Below are positions 1 to 5,509 of a stretch of 5,509 nucleotides of DNA, in pieces. Origin of the DNA: Chitinispirillaceae bacterium (GTDB lineage Bacteria > Fibrobacterota > Chitinivibrionia > Chitinivibrionales > Chitinispirillaceae). The stretch lies in contig JAFGOU010000411.1 of assembly GCA_016926315.1 (NCBI GenBank), positions 1 through 5,509 on the forward strand. Reading direction: 5' to 3'. The notes under the pieces were generated by a model that was not told the DNA's origin, made no database searches, and was given only the letters and a program-made list of their open reading frames with translations. Position 1 is the stretch's first letter; every line of letters starts with the position of its first letter. The translations under genes and the position numbers were made by a program.

Positions 1-195
1 CCGCCACCAGCAGGTCGCCTTAAAGAGGTAGGCGGCGGCAGGGTTTTCCTGTACCGACCGCGCATACGCCTCCCGAATCACGGCGCTGTCCCAGTCGGCA
101 ATGCCGCTTTCAAAGAGCGCTGCCGGTGATCCGGCCGCTGCGAGTGTGGCGCATGACCAAGCTGCCAGAATGGTGACGATCACTGTTTTTTTCAT
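1..195 (-). CDS. Secreted protein of unknown function, N-terminal 65 residues only
   Basis: I do not recognise this gene. The visible part starts MKKTVIVTILAAW, a basic n-region followed by a hydrophobic core, and reaches small residues (ATLAAAG) around position 17-22. This reads as a Sec signal peptide cleaved near LAA/AG. The Cys at residue 15 lacks a proper lipobox (it is preceded by A-W-S), so a lipoprotein is less likely. The mature start (SPAALFESGIADWDSAVIREAY...) is predicted helical, and the ALFESG...A.A sense of it is reminiscent of TPR or Sel1-like helices, but too little is present to assign a fold. The start is well supported: AAGGAG lies 5 bases upstream (201-206 on the plus strand), and the ATG overlaps the photolyase stop as ATGA. 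Translational coupling to the photolyase is therefore likely. The frame stays open to the left edge. Confidence 0.8.
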   Translation of the reverse strand, partial: MKKTVIVTILAAWSCATLAAAGSPAALFESGIADWDSAVIREAYARSVQENPAAAYLFKATCWWR

Positions 196-1568
196 GTAAG
201 CTCCTTTTCCCATTGCAAGACTTTGTCCACGTACGCCTCGATATCGAACTTCCTGCGCAGGCCCTTGTCGTTCATGTATCGGACCTGACCGAAAATAGCT
301 CGTTCACCCCATGGACGATCATGCTTGCCGAAGCACCAGGCAACGCCGGTAAAACCGTTCGGATCGCGACCGTCAAGACTGTATTTGTTGTTCAGCAGAA
401 GCGCGGTTCGGTAGGCGGTTGCGGGCGTCGCGCTCCACTCCAGTATCTTTTTTCCCCAGTACATGCGCATATAGCCGTGCATCTTTCCACGCACCACCAT
501 CTCCTTCTGCGCCGCGTTCCAGAAGGGGTCGTGCGTTTGCGCCCGTTCAAGCCGACGAAGGGTATACCGGTACTCCCTTTCATCGATCGAATGTTCCCGA
601 AGCGTTCTGCGGCTCCAGGCGGGCAGACTGTCGATGGAATCGTATCGGTCGTTGTAATAGACGAAATTCATGGCCAGCTCGCGCCTGACAAAAAGCTCTT
701 CGAGGTAGGCTTCTGCTGACCGGGAACCGGAGTCGAGAACCCGCTGTGCGATGGCGTAGGGCGAGATCTGCCCGAAATGAAGGTACGGACTCATATTCGA
801 GAGGAAATCCTCTGCCGGATCGTTGCGAAGCGTGGCGAACCGGTCGAGTTTGTCGCGCACGAAACGGTCGAGCATGGCATGAGCTGCGGTCTCTCCTGCC
901 ATGAGCCAGGTGACGGGTGATACCGTGCGATCGATACGCAACCTGGAACAGAGCGCATCCGGTTGACCGGGATCCAGGGAATCTCCGCCCAGGGACAGTG
1001 ATGTATGCATGATTCGCGGCAACGGGTGGGCGACAAAAAACTCAGCGAGGCGACGATGAAGTTTCGGTCGGATCGTGGCAGCGGTATACTCCTCTTTGCC
1101 CGACACCTCTTCAACGGGTACGATTACGTCGGTTTCCAACTGTATGAGCGGGCAGCCTAGCAGGGTGGCAGCTGTTGCGCGCCAGGCACGCTGAATACGG
1201 AGATACCCGCGATCGGTTACTACCAGTGCGGCCTTTGGTGAAAATCGGGCGACCTCCTTTGCCGGATCGCCGCACCGCACGATCAAACGGATGCCGTGTT
1301 TGCGCAGGAGCCGTTCAGTGTCTGCTAGGCCGTCGAGCATGAAGCGGTAATGTCGAAGGTTGGCTTCGGGAAAACCGCCGGTCAGGCAGAAAAACACCAG
1401 AAGCGGAAGATGGAGATCGTTGGCCTGTTCGATGGCGTAATTGAGTGCATGGTTGCAGGAGACGCGCTGCGACTGCTGCATCCAGTAAACGACAAACAGA
1501 CCGGTTCGGGGGGGGCGGTCATTGAGGTGCTTGATGCGCGCGGGATGGACCATGCTGATGTCGTTCAT
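192..1568 (-). CDS. phr: Class II deoxyribodipyrimidine (CPD) photolyase
   Basis: This flavoprotein uses blue/near-UV light and reduced FAD to split cyclobutane pyrimidine dimers in DNA; it acts in the cytoplasm. At 458 residues it has normal class II length. Class II hallmarks are visible in order: VVYWMQQSQRVSCNHAL (26-42) opening the N-terminal alpha/beta antenna domain; VSGKEEYTAATIRPKL (155-170); NMSPYLHFGQISP (258-270) and EELFVRRELAMNFVYYN (290-306) in the FAD domain; GKMHGYMRMYWGKKILEW (361-378), holding tryptophans of the kind used for flavin photoreduction; and LNNKYSLDGRDPNGFTGVAW (392-411) followed by RPWGERAIFGQVRYM. The last blocks separate class II from class I photolyases and cryptochromes. 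The ATG at 1568 has no strong Shine-Dalgarno; a second Met (residue 6) has none either, so the first is kept. The stop overlaps the next minus-strand start. The long antisense frames inside it are shadows. Confidence 0.96.
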   Translation of the reverse strand: MNDISMVHPARIKHLNDRPPRTGLFVVYWMQQSQRVSCNHALNYAIEQANDLHLPLLVFFCLTGGFPEANLRHYRFMLDGLADTERLLRKHGIRLIVRCGDPAKEVARFSPKAALVVTDRGYLRIQRAWRATAATLLGCPLIQLETDVIVPVEEVSGKEEYTAATIRPKLHRRLAEFFVAHPLPRIMHTSLSLGGDSLDPGQPDALCSRLRIDRTVSPVTWLMAGETAAHAMLDRFVRDKLDRFATLRNDPAEDFLSNMSPYLHFGQISPYAIAQRVLDSGSRSAEAYLEELFVRRELAMNFVYYNDRYDSIDSLPAWSRRTLREHSIDEREYRYTLRRLERAQTHDPFWNAAQKEMVVRGKMHGYMRMYWGKKILEWSATPATAYRTALLLNNKYSLDGRDPNGFTGVAWCFGKHDRPWGERAIFGQVRYMNDKGLRRKFDIEAYVDKVLQWEKELT

Positions 1569-1748
1569 ATTTTACGCGTATCACCGTTAGTGAAACTGAT
1601 AAGATACATACATGCAAGCTCCCATTTCCTTCTTTTATTCTTATTATCCAGCCTGAGGCAATGCCGTTTATTAAGGGTCGCATAGTAGGACTAACTGACG
1701 GTAGGACGCGATATCATTTAGAGGAGCGCTCGTCGTATTTAGATACTC
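1569..1748. promoter_or_regulatory. Divergent intergenic region in front of the photolyase
   Basis: This AT-richer gap separates the minus-strand photolyase from the plus-strand HEEWH gene. On the minus strand the best -10 candidate is GATAAT (plus-strand 1643-1648), but no good -35 sits 16-18 bases further out, so the photolyase promoter is not firmly placed. Next to the photolyase start there is a short dyad, TATCACCGTTAGTGA (1579-1593), with TCAC/GTGA arms, nested in a TATCA...TGATA pair (1579-1583 and 1597-1601). It could be an operator in the photolyase leader. An 8-base perfect palindrome GAGCGCTC lies at 1724-1731. No intrinsic terminator or RNA gene was recognised. Confidence 0.4.
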
Positions 1749-1769
1749 ATGAACCCGATTCACTCATTT

Positions 1770-1799
1770 TTGTCTTTATCCCCGTACATCGTCTATTTT
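1770..1799 (+). promoter_or_regulatory. Possible sigma70-type promoter for the HEEWH-protein gene
   Basis: TTGTCT (1770-1775, 4 of 6 consensus bases) and TATTTT (1794-1799, 4 of 6) are separated by 18 bases. Transcription would begin near 1806, giving a short leader that carries AAAGG (1815-1819) ahead of the ATG at 1827. The placement agrees with the shorter start choice, because the promoter would lie inside the N-terminal extension read from the ATG at 1749. The match is modest and such sites occur by chance. Confidence 0.3.
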
Positions 1800-1826
1800 A
1801 ACCGGTCATCCCTGAAAGGCATACTG

Positions 1827-3272
1827 ATGAATCATTCCCGCCAGAGAACCTTACCGGCCCTTGTACCGGTTGCATCCATCTTTTTAATCATGACTTTCTC
1901 ACATTTGACGGCTCAGGTTGAGGATTCACTCCCCATTCCCCCCCTCCTGCCCGAAGCCCTTGCTGGCATCTCGCGGATAGAGTACGACATCCCGCTCCAT
2001 GACTACCCGTTCAACACACTCGGCAGCCAATCATTCCCGTCGATGTACCAGTCATTGTCGCTGACCCAGGACCTGACCCAGGCAATCCATTATACCCTTG
2101 CATACTATGCCTATACCGGCAAAGACGATCGTACGAAACGCTCGATCCTGACCTTCGGCCTGGCGCTTTCCGAACTAGCCCTGTTCTCGCTCCCCGGCGG
2201 TTACTCCTGGATGCACGAGGAGTGGCACCGCGCCGTTCTGCGCCAGCATGGCGTGAGGAGTCACAACGGGGTGTACGATTTCAACCTGCTCAGCAACGCC
2301 ATTCCGGTTTCGCGGGTAAGTGACGAGAACCTGGTAGCCTTCAAGCGCGACCACCCGCAGGACATGATACGGCTTGCCGCGGCGGGAAACGAAGCGCATA
2401 TCGAGCTGGTACGTTCATTGCGAAAAGAGCTTTTTTTCAACCGCACCGACGCCTCGATCGACTGGCTGACCCTGGTGTCAAATACCTTTCAGGCGGCCTC
2501 GTATGTTACCATGAGCTCAATGCCTTATGCCGACCAGGTAACACGGGAGATGGAACGGCGCGAGGGGACCGATAGTGCCAAGCGCGACATTCTGGGCATC
2601 GATTTCACGGCCTGGGTTTATGATCTGTTCCGGCCCGGCGAGCCCTATGCGGACCGGGAAGTTCATCCCTCGGGAACCGGCATCGACCGCTATATCAAGC
2701 ACGGTGAATTGAGCGACGACGAGTCCCGTTATCTGCTCATGCAGGGGATCCTCTGCTGGCTCAACGTGTTCAATCCGCAGCTTTTCCTGGTCAACCGGTT
2801 CGAACAGGCAAACGCCGACTCCTCGACCACGCTTTTCTGGAACGCGGCGGTGGTACACCACCTCACGCCTTTCGGGTTCGCGGTCGACGGCGACGTGCTT
2901 CTTAAAATCCGCGACTGGAACCTGTACGGCACGCTCCACTCATTCATGAACCGCTACAGCTACTTCCCGGGCGTCACTTTTGGTGTCGACGACCTTCCCC
3001 TGCTGCGCAAAGGCATACGCCTCTATGGATCGGCTGAGTTCGACGTCTGGTTCCAGCCTGAAGGGTTGCGGTTTGAAAGCCGCAGGGCCGAGGGCGGCAT
3101 GGCCGGTTCTCTCGGGCTCAAGGCCGCTGTCACCCGCAACCTGTTGCTCTCGGTTGAAACTTTTGGAAAGAGCGCGGGATGGAAAGCCGGAGCGTTGTCA
3201 CTTTCCAGAGACTACGGGGTGAGATCGGGGTTGTCCGTTTGGTTTCCCAGACCGTCAAAACAGGAAAATTGA
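1827..3272 (+). CDS. Exported HExxH-motif protein with probable C-terminal outer-membrane beta-barrel
   Basis: This is an uncharacterised envelope protein of 481 residues. A Sec signal peptide covers roughly residues 1-30 (hydrophobic core ALVPVASIFLIMTF, cleavage near HLTA/Q). A hydrophobic helix (about 106-123) leads directly into SWMHEEWHRAVL, in which H130-E131-x-x-H134 is a perfect HExxH zincin motif. About 55 residues later, AAGNEAHIE (about 186-193) offers candidate third zinc ligands (E189, H191 or E193), a spacing like that of M48-type gluzincins. From about residue 330 to the end, alternating hydrophobic/polar strands rich in aromatics (FWNAAVVHHL, LYGSAEFDVWF, GSLGLKAAV, SGLSVWF) suggest an outer-membrane barrel. 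The ATG at 1827 is chosen over the one at 1749 because AAAGG sits 7 bases upstream and the signal peptide then begins correctly; the earlier ATG has no close Shine-Dalgarno. Protease activity is inferred from the motif only. The gene appears monocistronic. Confidence 0.85.
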   Translation: MNHSRQRTLPALVPVASIFLIMTFSHLTAQVEDSLPIPPLLPEALAGISRIEYDIPLHDYPFNTLGSQSFPSMYQSLSLTQDLTQAIHYTLAYYAYTGKDDRTKRSILTFGLALSELALFSLPGGYSWMHEEWHRAVLRQHGVRSHNGVYDFNLLSNAIPVSRVSDENLVAFKRDHPQDMIRLAAAGNEAHIELVRSLRKELFFNRTDASIDWLTLVSNTFQAASYVTMSSMPYADQVTREMERREGTDSAKRDILGIDFTAWVYDLFRPGEPYADREVHPSGTGIDRYIKHGELSDDESRYLLMQGILCWLNVFNPQLFLVNRFEQANADSSTTLFWNAAVVHHLTPFGFAVDGDVLLKIRDWNLYGTLHSFMNRYSYFPGVTFGVDDLPLLRKGIRLYGSAEFDVWFQPEGLRFESRRAEGGMAGSLGLKAAVTRNLLLSVETFGKSAGWKAGALSLSRDYGVRSGLSVWFPRPSKQEN

Positions 3273-3351
3273 TTACACGATTATTTCCTGCCAGGGTATT
3301 TCCTCAAACCGACCCATTATCTCCCTCAGAGCGGCGTTTTTAGTTCTACGC

Positions 3352-3380
3352 TTGCGTTACCAGGGATACAATATTATGAT
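3352..3380 (+). promoter_or_regulatory. Predicted sigma70-type promoter of the hybrid kinase gene
   Basis: TTGCGT (3352-3357; the TTG core plus a weaker half) and TATGAT (3375-3380, 5 of 6 consensus bases) are separated by exactly 17 bases in an AT-rich patch. Transcription would start near 3387 and give a leader of about 77 bases. That leader contains the perfect palindrome GACGGCCGTC (3405-3414) and the hairpin over the ribosome binding site. The prediction would exclude the GTG at 3395 as an efficient start, since that codon has no Shine-Dalgarno. Confidence 0.42.
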
Positions 3381-3427
3381 ATGCAGATCACCCCGTGTCC
3401 GGAGGACGGCCGTCACTATTCCAAGCC

Positions 3428-3456
3428 GTTTTCCAGAAAAACTGTTTTTGGAAAGC
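3428..3456 (+). promoter_or_regulatory. Hairpin sequestering the kinase ribosome binding site
   Basis: Bases 3428-3439 pair with 3445-3456 in 12 consecutive pairs (two are G-U), closing a five-base AACUG loop. The 3' arm contains the whole Shine-Dalgarno GGAAAG (3450-3455), which lies 8 bases before the ATG at 3464. In the folded mRNA the ribosome binding site would be masked. It is not a terminator: the U-run lies inside the stem and no U-tract follows. The pairing is read directly from the sequence; a regulatory role is inference. Confidence 0.5.
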
Positions 3457-3463
3457 CTGTGCG

Positions 3464-5029
3464 ATGAACAATGCTCTGTCAGATTTTATTGATTTCCGCA
3501 CCCTTGTAGAGCGGTCGCCGGTTGCTATGGTAATCGTGGATAGCAACGGCTCAATCATCTACATGAATCCACGATCATCACTTCTCATTACTACGGAAAA
3601 TCCGATAATTCCATACGGGCGGTCGTTTCTGGACTTCATCGTACCCGAAGAAGCGGCGGTTTTCAGTGAAAACCTTTCCCGTGCTACGAGAGGGGAACCG
3701 CTTGATCCTTTCATTTCAACCCTTGTTACCGGCAAGGTTACGCGCCGGATCGCCGAGATAACGCTGTGCCACCTCCAGAATGCCGGGGAATCTCGGGAGG
3801 CGACAGCTCTTTTTCTGCGTGATCTTTCATTTCACAAGCACGTCGAGGAAGAACGGTCGGCAATGGAGCAACAGTTGCGCGCGGTCTATAAAATGGAAGC
3901 GCTTGGCCAGCTCGCCCGCGGCATTGCCCATGACCTGAATAACAGCCTCGGCGCCATTTCGGGGTACAGCGAACTGATCAGGCAGCTTGCCCCGGCAGAT
4001 GATAATAAAATATCCAGGTACGCCGACCAGATCTCCTCGGCGGCGCAGCGCAGCGCCGAGGTGATCCGGAAAGTGCTCACCTTTGCTCGTAAGAATAAAT
4101 TGCAGGTCATATCGTTTAACCTCAACGAGATCATTCACGATATCGTCAATCTGCTGGAGTCGAGCCTCGAAAAAGGCATCGCCATCATCCAAAAATTCGA
4201 TGCCCGCGACGCCGGAGTCACCGGAGACCCGGAACAGATTCAGAACGCCATTGTCAACCTTGCGCTGAATGCGCGCGATGCAATGCCTTCGGGCGGTACG
4301 CTTACCCTTGCTACCGATAATATCTTTGTCGACACGGCATTCGCCTCCTCGCGGCCCTATAAAATGACCGAAGGATATTATCTGCGGTTTTCGGTGAGCG
4401 ATACGGGCGCCGGCATGGACAAAGAGACGCTCTCGCATCTGTTCGAGCCTTTTTTTACGACGAAGGAGGCCGGCAGGGGCACCGGGCTCGGACTCGCCAG
4501 CGTGTACGGTTCGGTCAAAAGCCACCACGGGTATATCGAGGTAACGAGTGAAACCGGCAAAGGCTCCACCTTCACCATGTATCTCCCGGTCAACCGATGT
4601 AACGGCCGGGAGGAAACCGCGCCGGACGGCTCGCCATGCGCTGACGGAGCGCTCCCCCGCAAAGCGCACATCATGGTGATCGACGACGACCACTCAATCG
4701 CGGAAATGATTTTCGAACTGCTTTCGTGGCTGGACTATACGGCGTCAATATTTACTAATGCGACTGAGGCGATCGTCTGGTACAAATCGAACTCGGCGTC
4801 GGTTGACCTGGTCATTACCGACCTCACCATGACCGCTATCGACGGCCTGGAATGCTTTGAAAAACTCCGCGCCATCAATCCGGCCGTCAAAGTCCTGATC
4901 GCCACCGGCTATTGCCTTGATGAAGAGCGCACCCGCCTTCTTAAAAAAGGATTCTCGGGAATTCTCACAAAACCCTTCGTTTCCGCCGAACTCGCAAAAC
5001 AAGTTGCCGAAGCGCTTACACCGGCCTGA
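3464..5029 (+). CDS. Cytoplasmic PAS-containing hybrid histidine kinase with C-terminal receiver
   Basis: This sensor autophosphorylates on histidine and passes phosphate to its own receiver, normally on to an HPt protein or response regulator. It has 521 residues. A PAS domain (about 8-125) is followed by a charged helical linker (EEERSAMEQQ). The HisKA H-box is GIAHDLNNSLGAISGYSEL with H156 as phosphoacceptor. The ATPase domain has the N-box NLALNARDAM (N269), G1 DTGAG (D313), F-box LFEPFFTTK and G2 GTGLGL (339-344). The receiver (about 402-521) keeps the acidic triad DDD (407-409), phosphoacceptor D453 in VITDLTM, T481 and K503 in TKPF, so every catalytic residue needed appears present. 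No transmembrane segment or signal peptide is seen, so the stimulus is probably internal (redox, ligand or protein). The PAS ligand cannot be told. The ATG at 3464 is preferred over the GTG at 3395 because it has GGAAAG upstream. No partner regulator lies next to it. Confidence 0.94.
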   Translation: MNNALSDFIDFRTLVERSPVAMVIVDSNGSIIYMNPRSSLLITTENPIIPYGRSFLDFIVPEEAAVFSENLSRATRGEPLDPFISTLVTGKVTRRIAEITLCHLQNAGESREATALFLRDLSFHKHVEEERSAMEQQLRAVYKMEALGQLARGIAHDLNNSLGAISGYSELIRQLAPADDNKISRYADQISSAAQRSAEVIRKVLTFARKNKLQVISFNLNEIIHDIVNLLESSLEKGIAIIQKFDARDAGVTGDPEQIQNAIVNLALNARDAMPSGGTLTLATDNIFVDTAFASSRPYKMTEGYYLRFSVSDTGAGMDKETLSHLFEPFFTTKEAGRGTGLGLASVYGSVKSHHGYIEVTSETGKGSTFTMYLPVNRCNGREETAPDGSPCADGALPRKAHIMVIDDDHSIAEMIFELLSWLDYTASIFTNATEAIVWYKSNSASVDLVITDLTMTAIDGLECFEKLRAINPAVKVLIATGYCLDEERTRLLKKGFSGILTKPFVSAELAKQVAEALTPA

Positions 5030-5051
5030 TCATTCCCTTCCCGATTTCCGC

Positions 5052-5090
5052 AATTTCCGGCAATGCGCCTGAATTATTTTTTTTATTTTT
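5052..5090 (+). terminator. Probable rho-independent terminator after the hybrid kinase
   Basis: AATT (5052-5055) and AATT (5072-5075) flank an imperfect stem whose top is GGC/GCC (5059-5061 and 5067-5069) with an AATGC loop. C5057-G5071 also pairs, with one bulge and one mismatch. The stem runs straight into a tract of eight T, one A and five T (5077-5090). The strong U-tract 23 bases after the kinase stop argues for termination; the stem is not very stable. It separates the kinase transcript from dapL. Confidence 0.55.
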
Positions 5091-5161
5091 CCCGGCAACC
5101 GTTACGATAGCGGCCTCTTTGAAGCACGTCTTGTGCGAATTGCAAGGAGTTCACAGCAACA

Positions 5162-5509
5162 ATGATCCGTATTAATGAACACTACCTTAAGCTGAACGCA
5201 TCCTACCTTTTTTCCGAAATCAACCGGCGCGTTTCCGCTTATCAGAAAGACCATCCCGAAGCATCGATCATACGGCTCGGCATCGGCGACGTGACCCGCG
5301 CACTTCCCGACGCCTGTATCAGCGCGTTCCATGCCGCGGTGGAAGAAATGGGAAGCGACACGGCATTCCGCGGTTATGGCCCGGAACAGGGATACCCGTT
5401 TCTGCGCGAAGCTATCGCACGGCATGATTTTCAAGCCCGCGACGCCGACATTTCGGCGGATGAAATTTTCATCAGCGATGGCACGAAATGCGACACCGGG
5501 AACATTCAG
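5162..5509 (+). CDS. dapL: LL-diaminopimelate aminotransferase, N-terminal 116 residues
   Basis: This PLP enzyme of the fold-type I aminotransferases converts tetrahydrodipicolinate and glutamate directly to LL-diaminopimelate, bypassing the succinylase/acetylase steps (DapD/DapC/DapE) on the way to lysine and peptidoglycan. The open frame runs from the ATG to the right edge without a stop; the family is about 410 residues, so roughly 28% is present. Family-typical stretches are [17 protein letters not shown] (4-20), [18 protein letters not shown] (36-53), [18 protein letters not shown] (69-86) and [18 protein letters not shown] (99-116). These match DapL rather than general aspartate aminotransferases. 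AAGGAG (5144-5149) is the ribosome binding site, with a rather long 12-base spacing. It lies downstream of a likely terminator, so it should have its own promoter. The antisense frame at 5102-5434 is a shadow. Confidence 0.93.
   Translation, partial: MIRINEHYLKLNASYLFSEINRRVSAYQKDHPEASIIRLGIGDVTRALPDACISAFHAAVEEMGSDTAFRGYGPEQGYPFLREAIARHDFQARDADISADEIFISDGTKCDTGNIQ

Noticed and set aside
213..719. 168-codon plus-strand open frame antisense to the photolyase
   Set aside because: It overlaps highly conserved photolyase C-terminal motifs, has no recognisable product, and is a reading-frame shadow.
1350..1685. 111-codon plus-strand frame spanning the photolyase 5' end and the intergenic region
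   Set aside because: Most of it is antisense to the photolyase N-terminus; the remaining tail is low-complexity hydrophobic translation of an AT-rich gap, and I saw no ribosome binding site to support it.
1749..1826. Alternative upstream ATG adding 26 residues to the HEEWH protein
   Set aside because: It has no nearby Shine-Dalgarno, would place an odd hydrophobic stretch before the signal peptide, and overlaps the best promoter candidate.
3395..3463. GTG start adding 23 residues to the hybrid kinase
   Set aside because: No ribosome binding site precedes it, the extra residues are not PAS-like, and the ATG at 3464 has GGAAAG at proper distance.
3827..4693. 288-codon open frame on the minus strand inside the hybrid kinase
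   Set aside because: It is wholly antisense to a kinase with clear domain motifs, shows no recognisable domain, and is explained by codon bias in a GC-rich gene.
5080..5108. Promoter for dapL (TTTTTA, 17 bases, TACGAT)
   Set aside because: The -35 lies within the terminator T-tract and matches only half the consensus; dapL probably has a promoter between 5075 and 5140, but I cannot place it.
5124..5136. GCAC/GTGC mini-hairpin in the dapL leader, considered as a riboswitch or attenuator
   Set aside because: It has only four pairs, and the leader is too short for a lysine riboswitch or leader peptide.

Overview
The window suggests a diderm (Gram-negative-type) bacterium of moderately high GC. 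Two proteins carry Sec-type signal peptides, and one of them ends in what looks like an outer-membrane beta-barrel. The class II photolyase, the DapL-type diaminopimelate aminotransferase and the PAS/HisKA/REC hybrid kinase together fit spirochaete-, Fibrobacteres-, delta-proteobacteria- or Bacteroidetes-like lineages. The phylum cannot be fixed from this sequence alone. No mobile element, CRISPR array, tRNA or rRNA was seen.

Layout. On the minus strand, a class II CPD photolyase (192-1568) is followed, through a 4-base ATGA stop/start overlap, by the first 65 codons of a secreted protein that runs off the left edge (1-195). A divergent intergenic region then leads to a plus-strand gene (1827-3272) for an exported protein with an HExxH zinc-protease-like motif and a probable C-terminal beta-barrel. 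Next comes a soluble hybrid sensor kinase (3464-5029). It has a plausible sigma70-type promoter, and its Shine-Dalgarno sequence is buried in a 12-pair hairpin. A likely intrinsic terminator (5052-5090) separates it from the start of dapL (5162 to the right edge). dapL is truncated by the window and has no stop codon here, so it is easily missed.

Functional picture. The genes look like mostly independent units: DNA photorepair with a coupled secreted protein, an uncharacterised envelope metalloprotease-like protein, a cytoplasmic phosphorelay sensor without a nearby partner, and a lysine/peptidoglycan biosynthesis gene. The less ordinary points are the HEEWH/beta-barrel protein and the hairpin over the kinase ribosome binding site. 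I see no convincing multi-gene novel system here.
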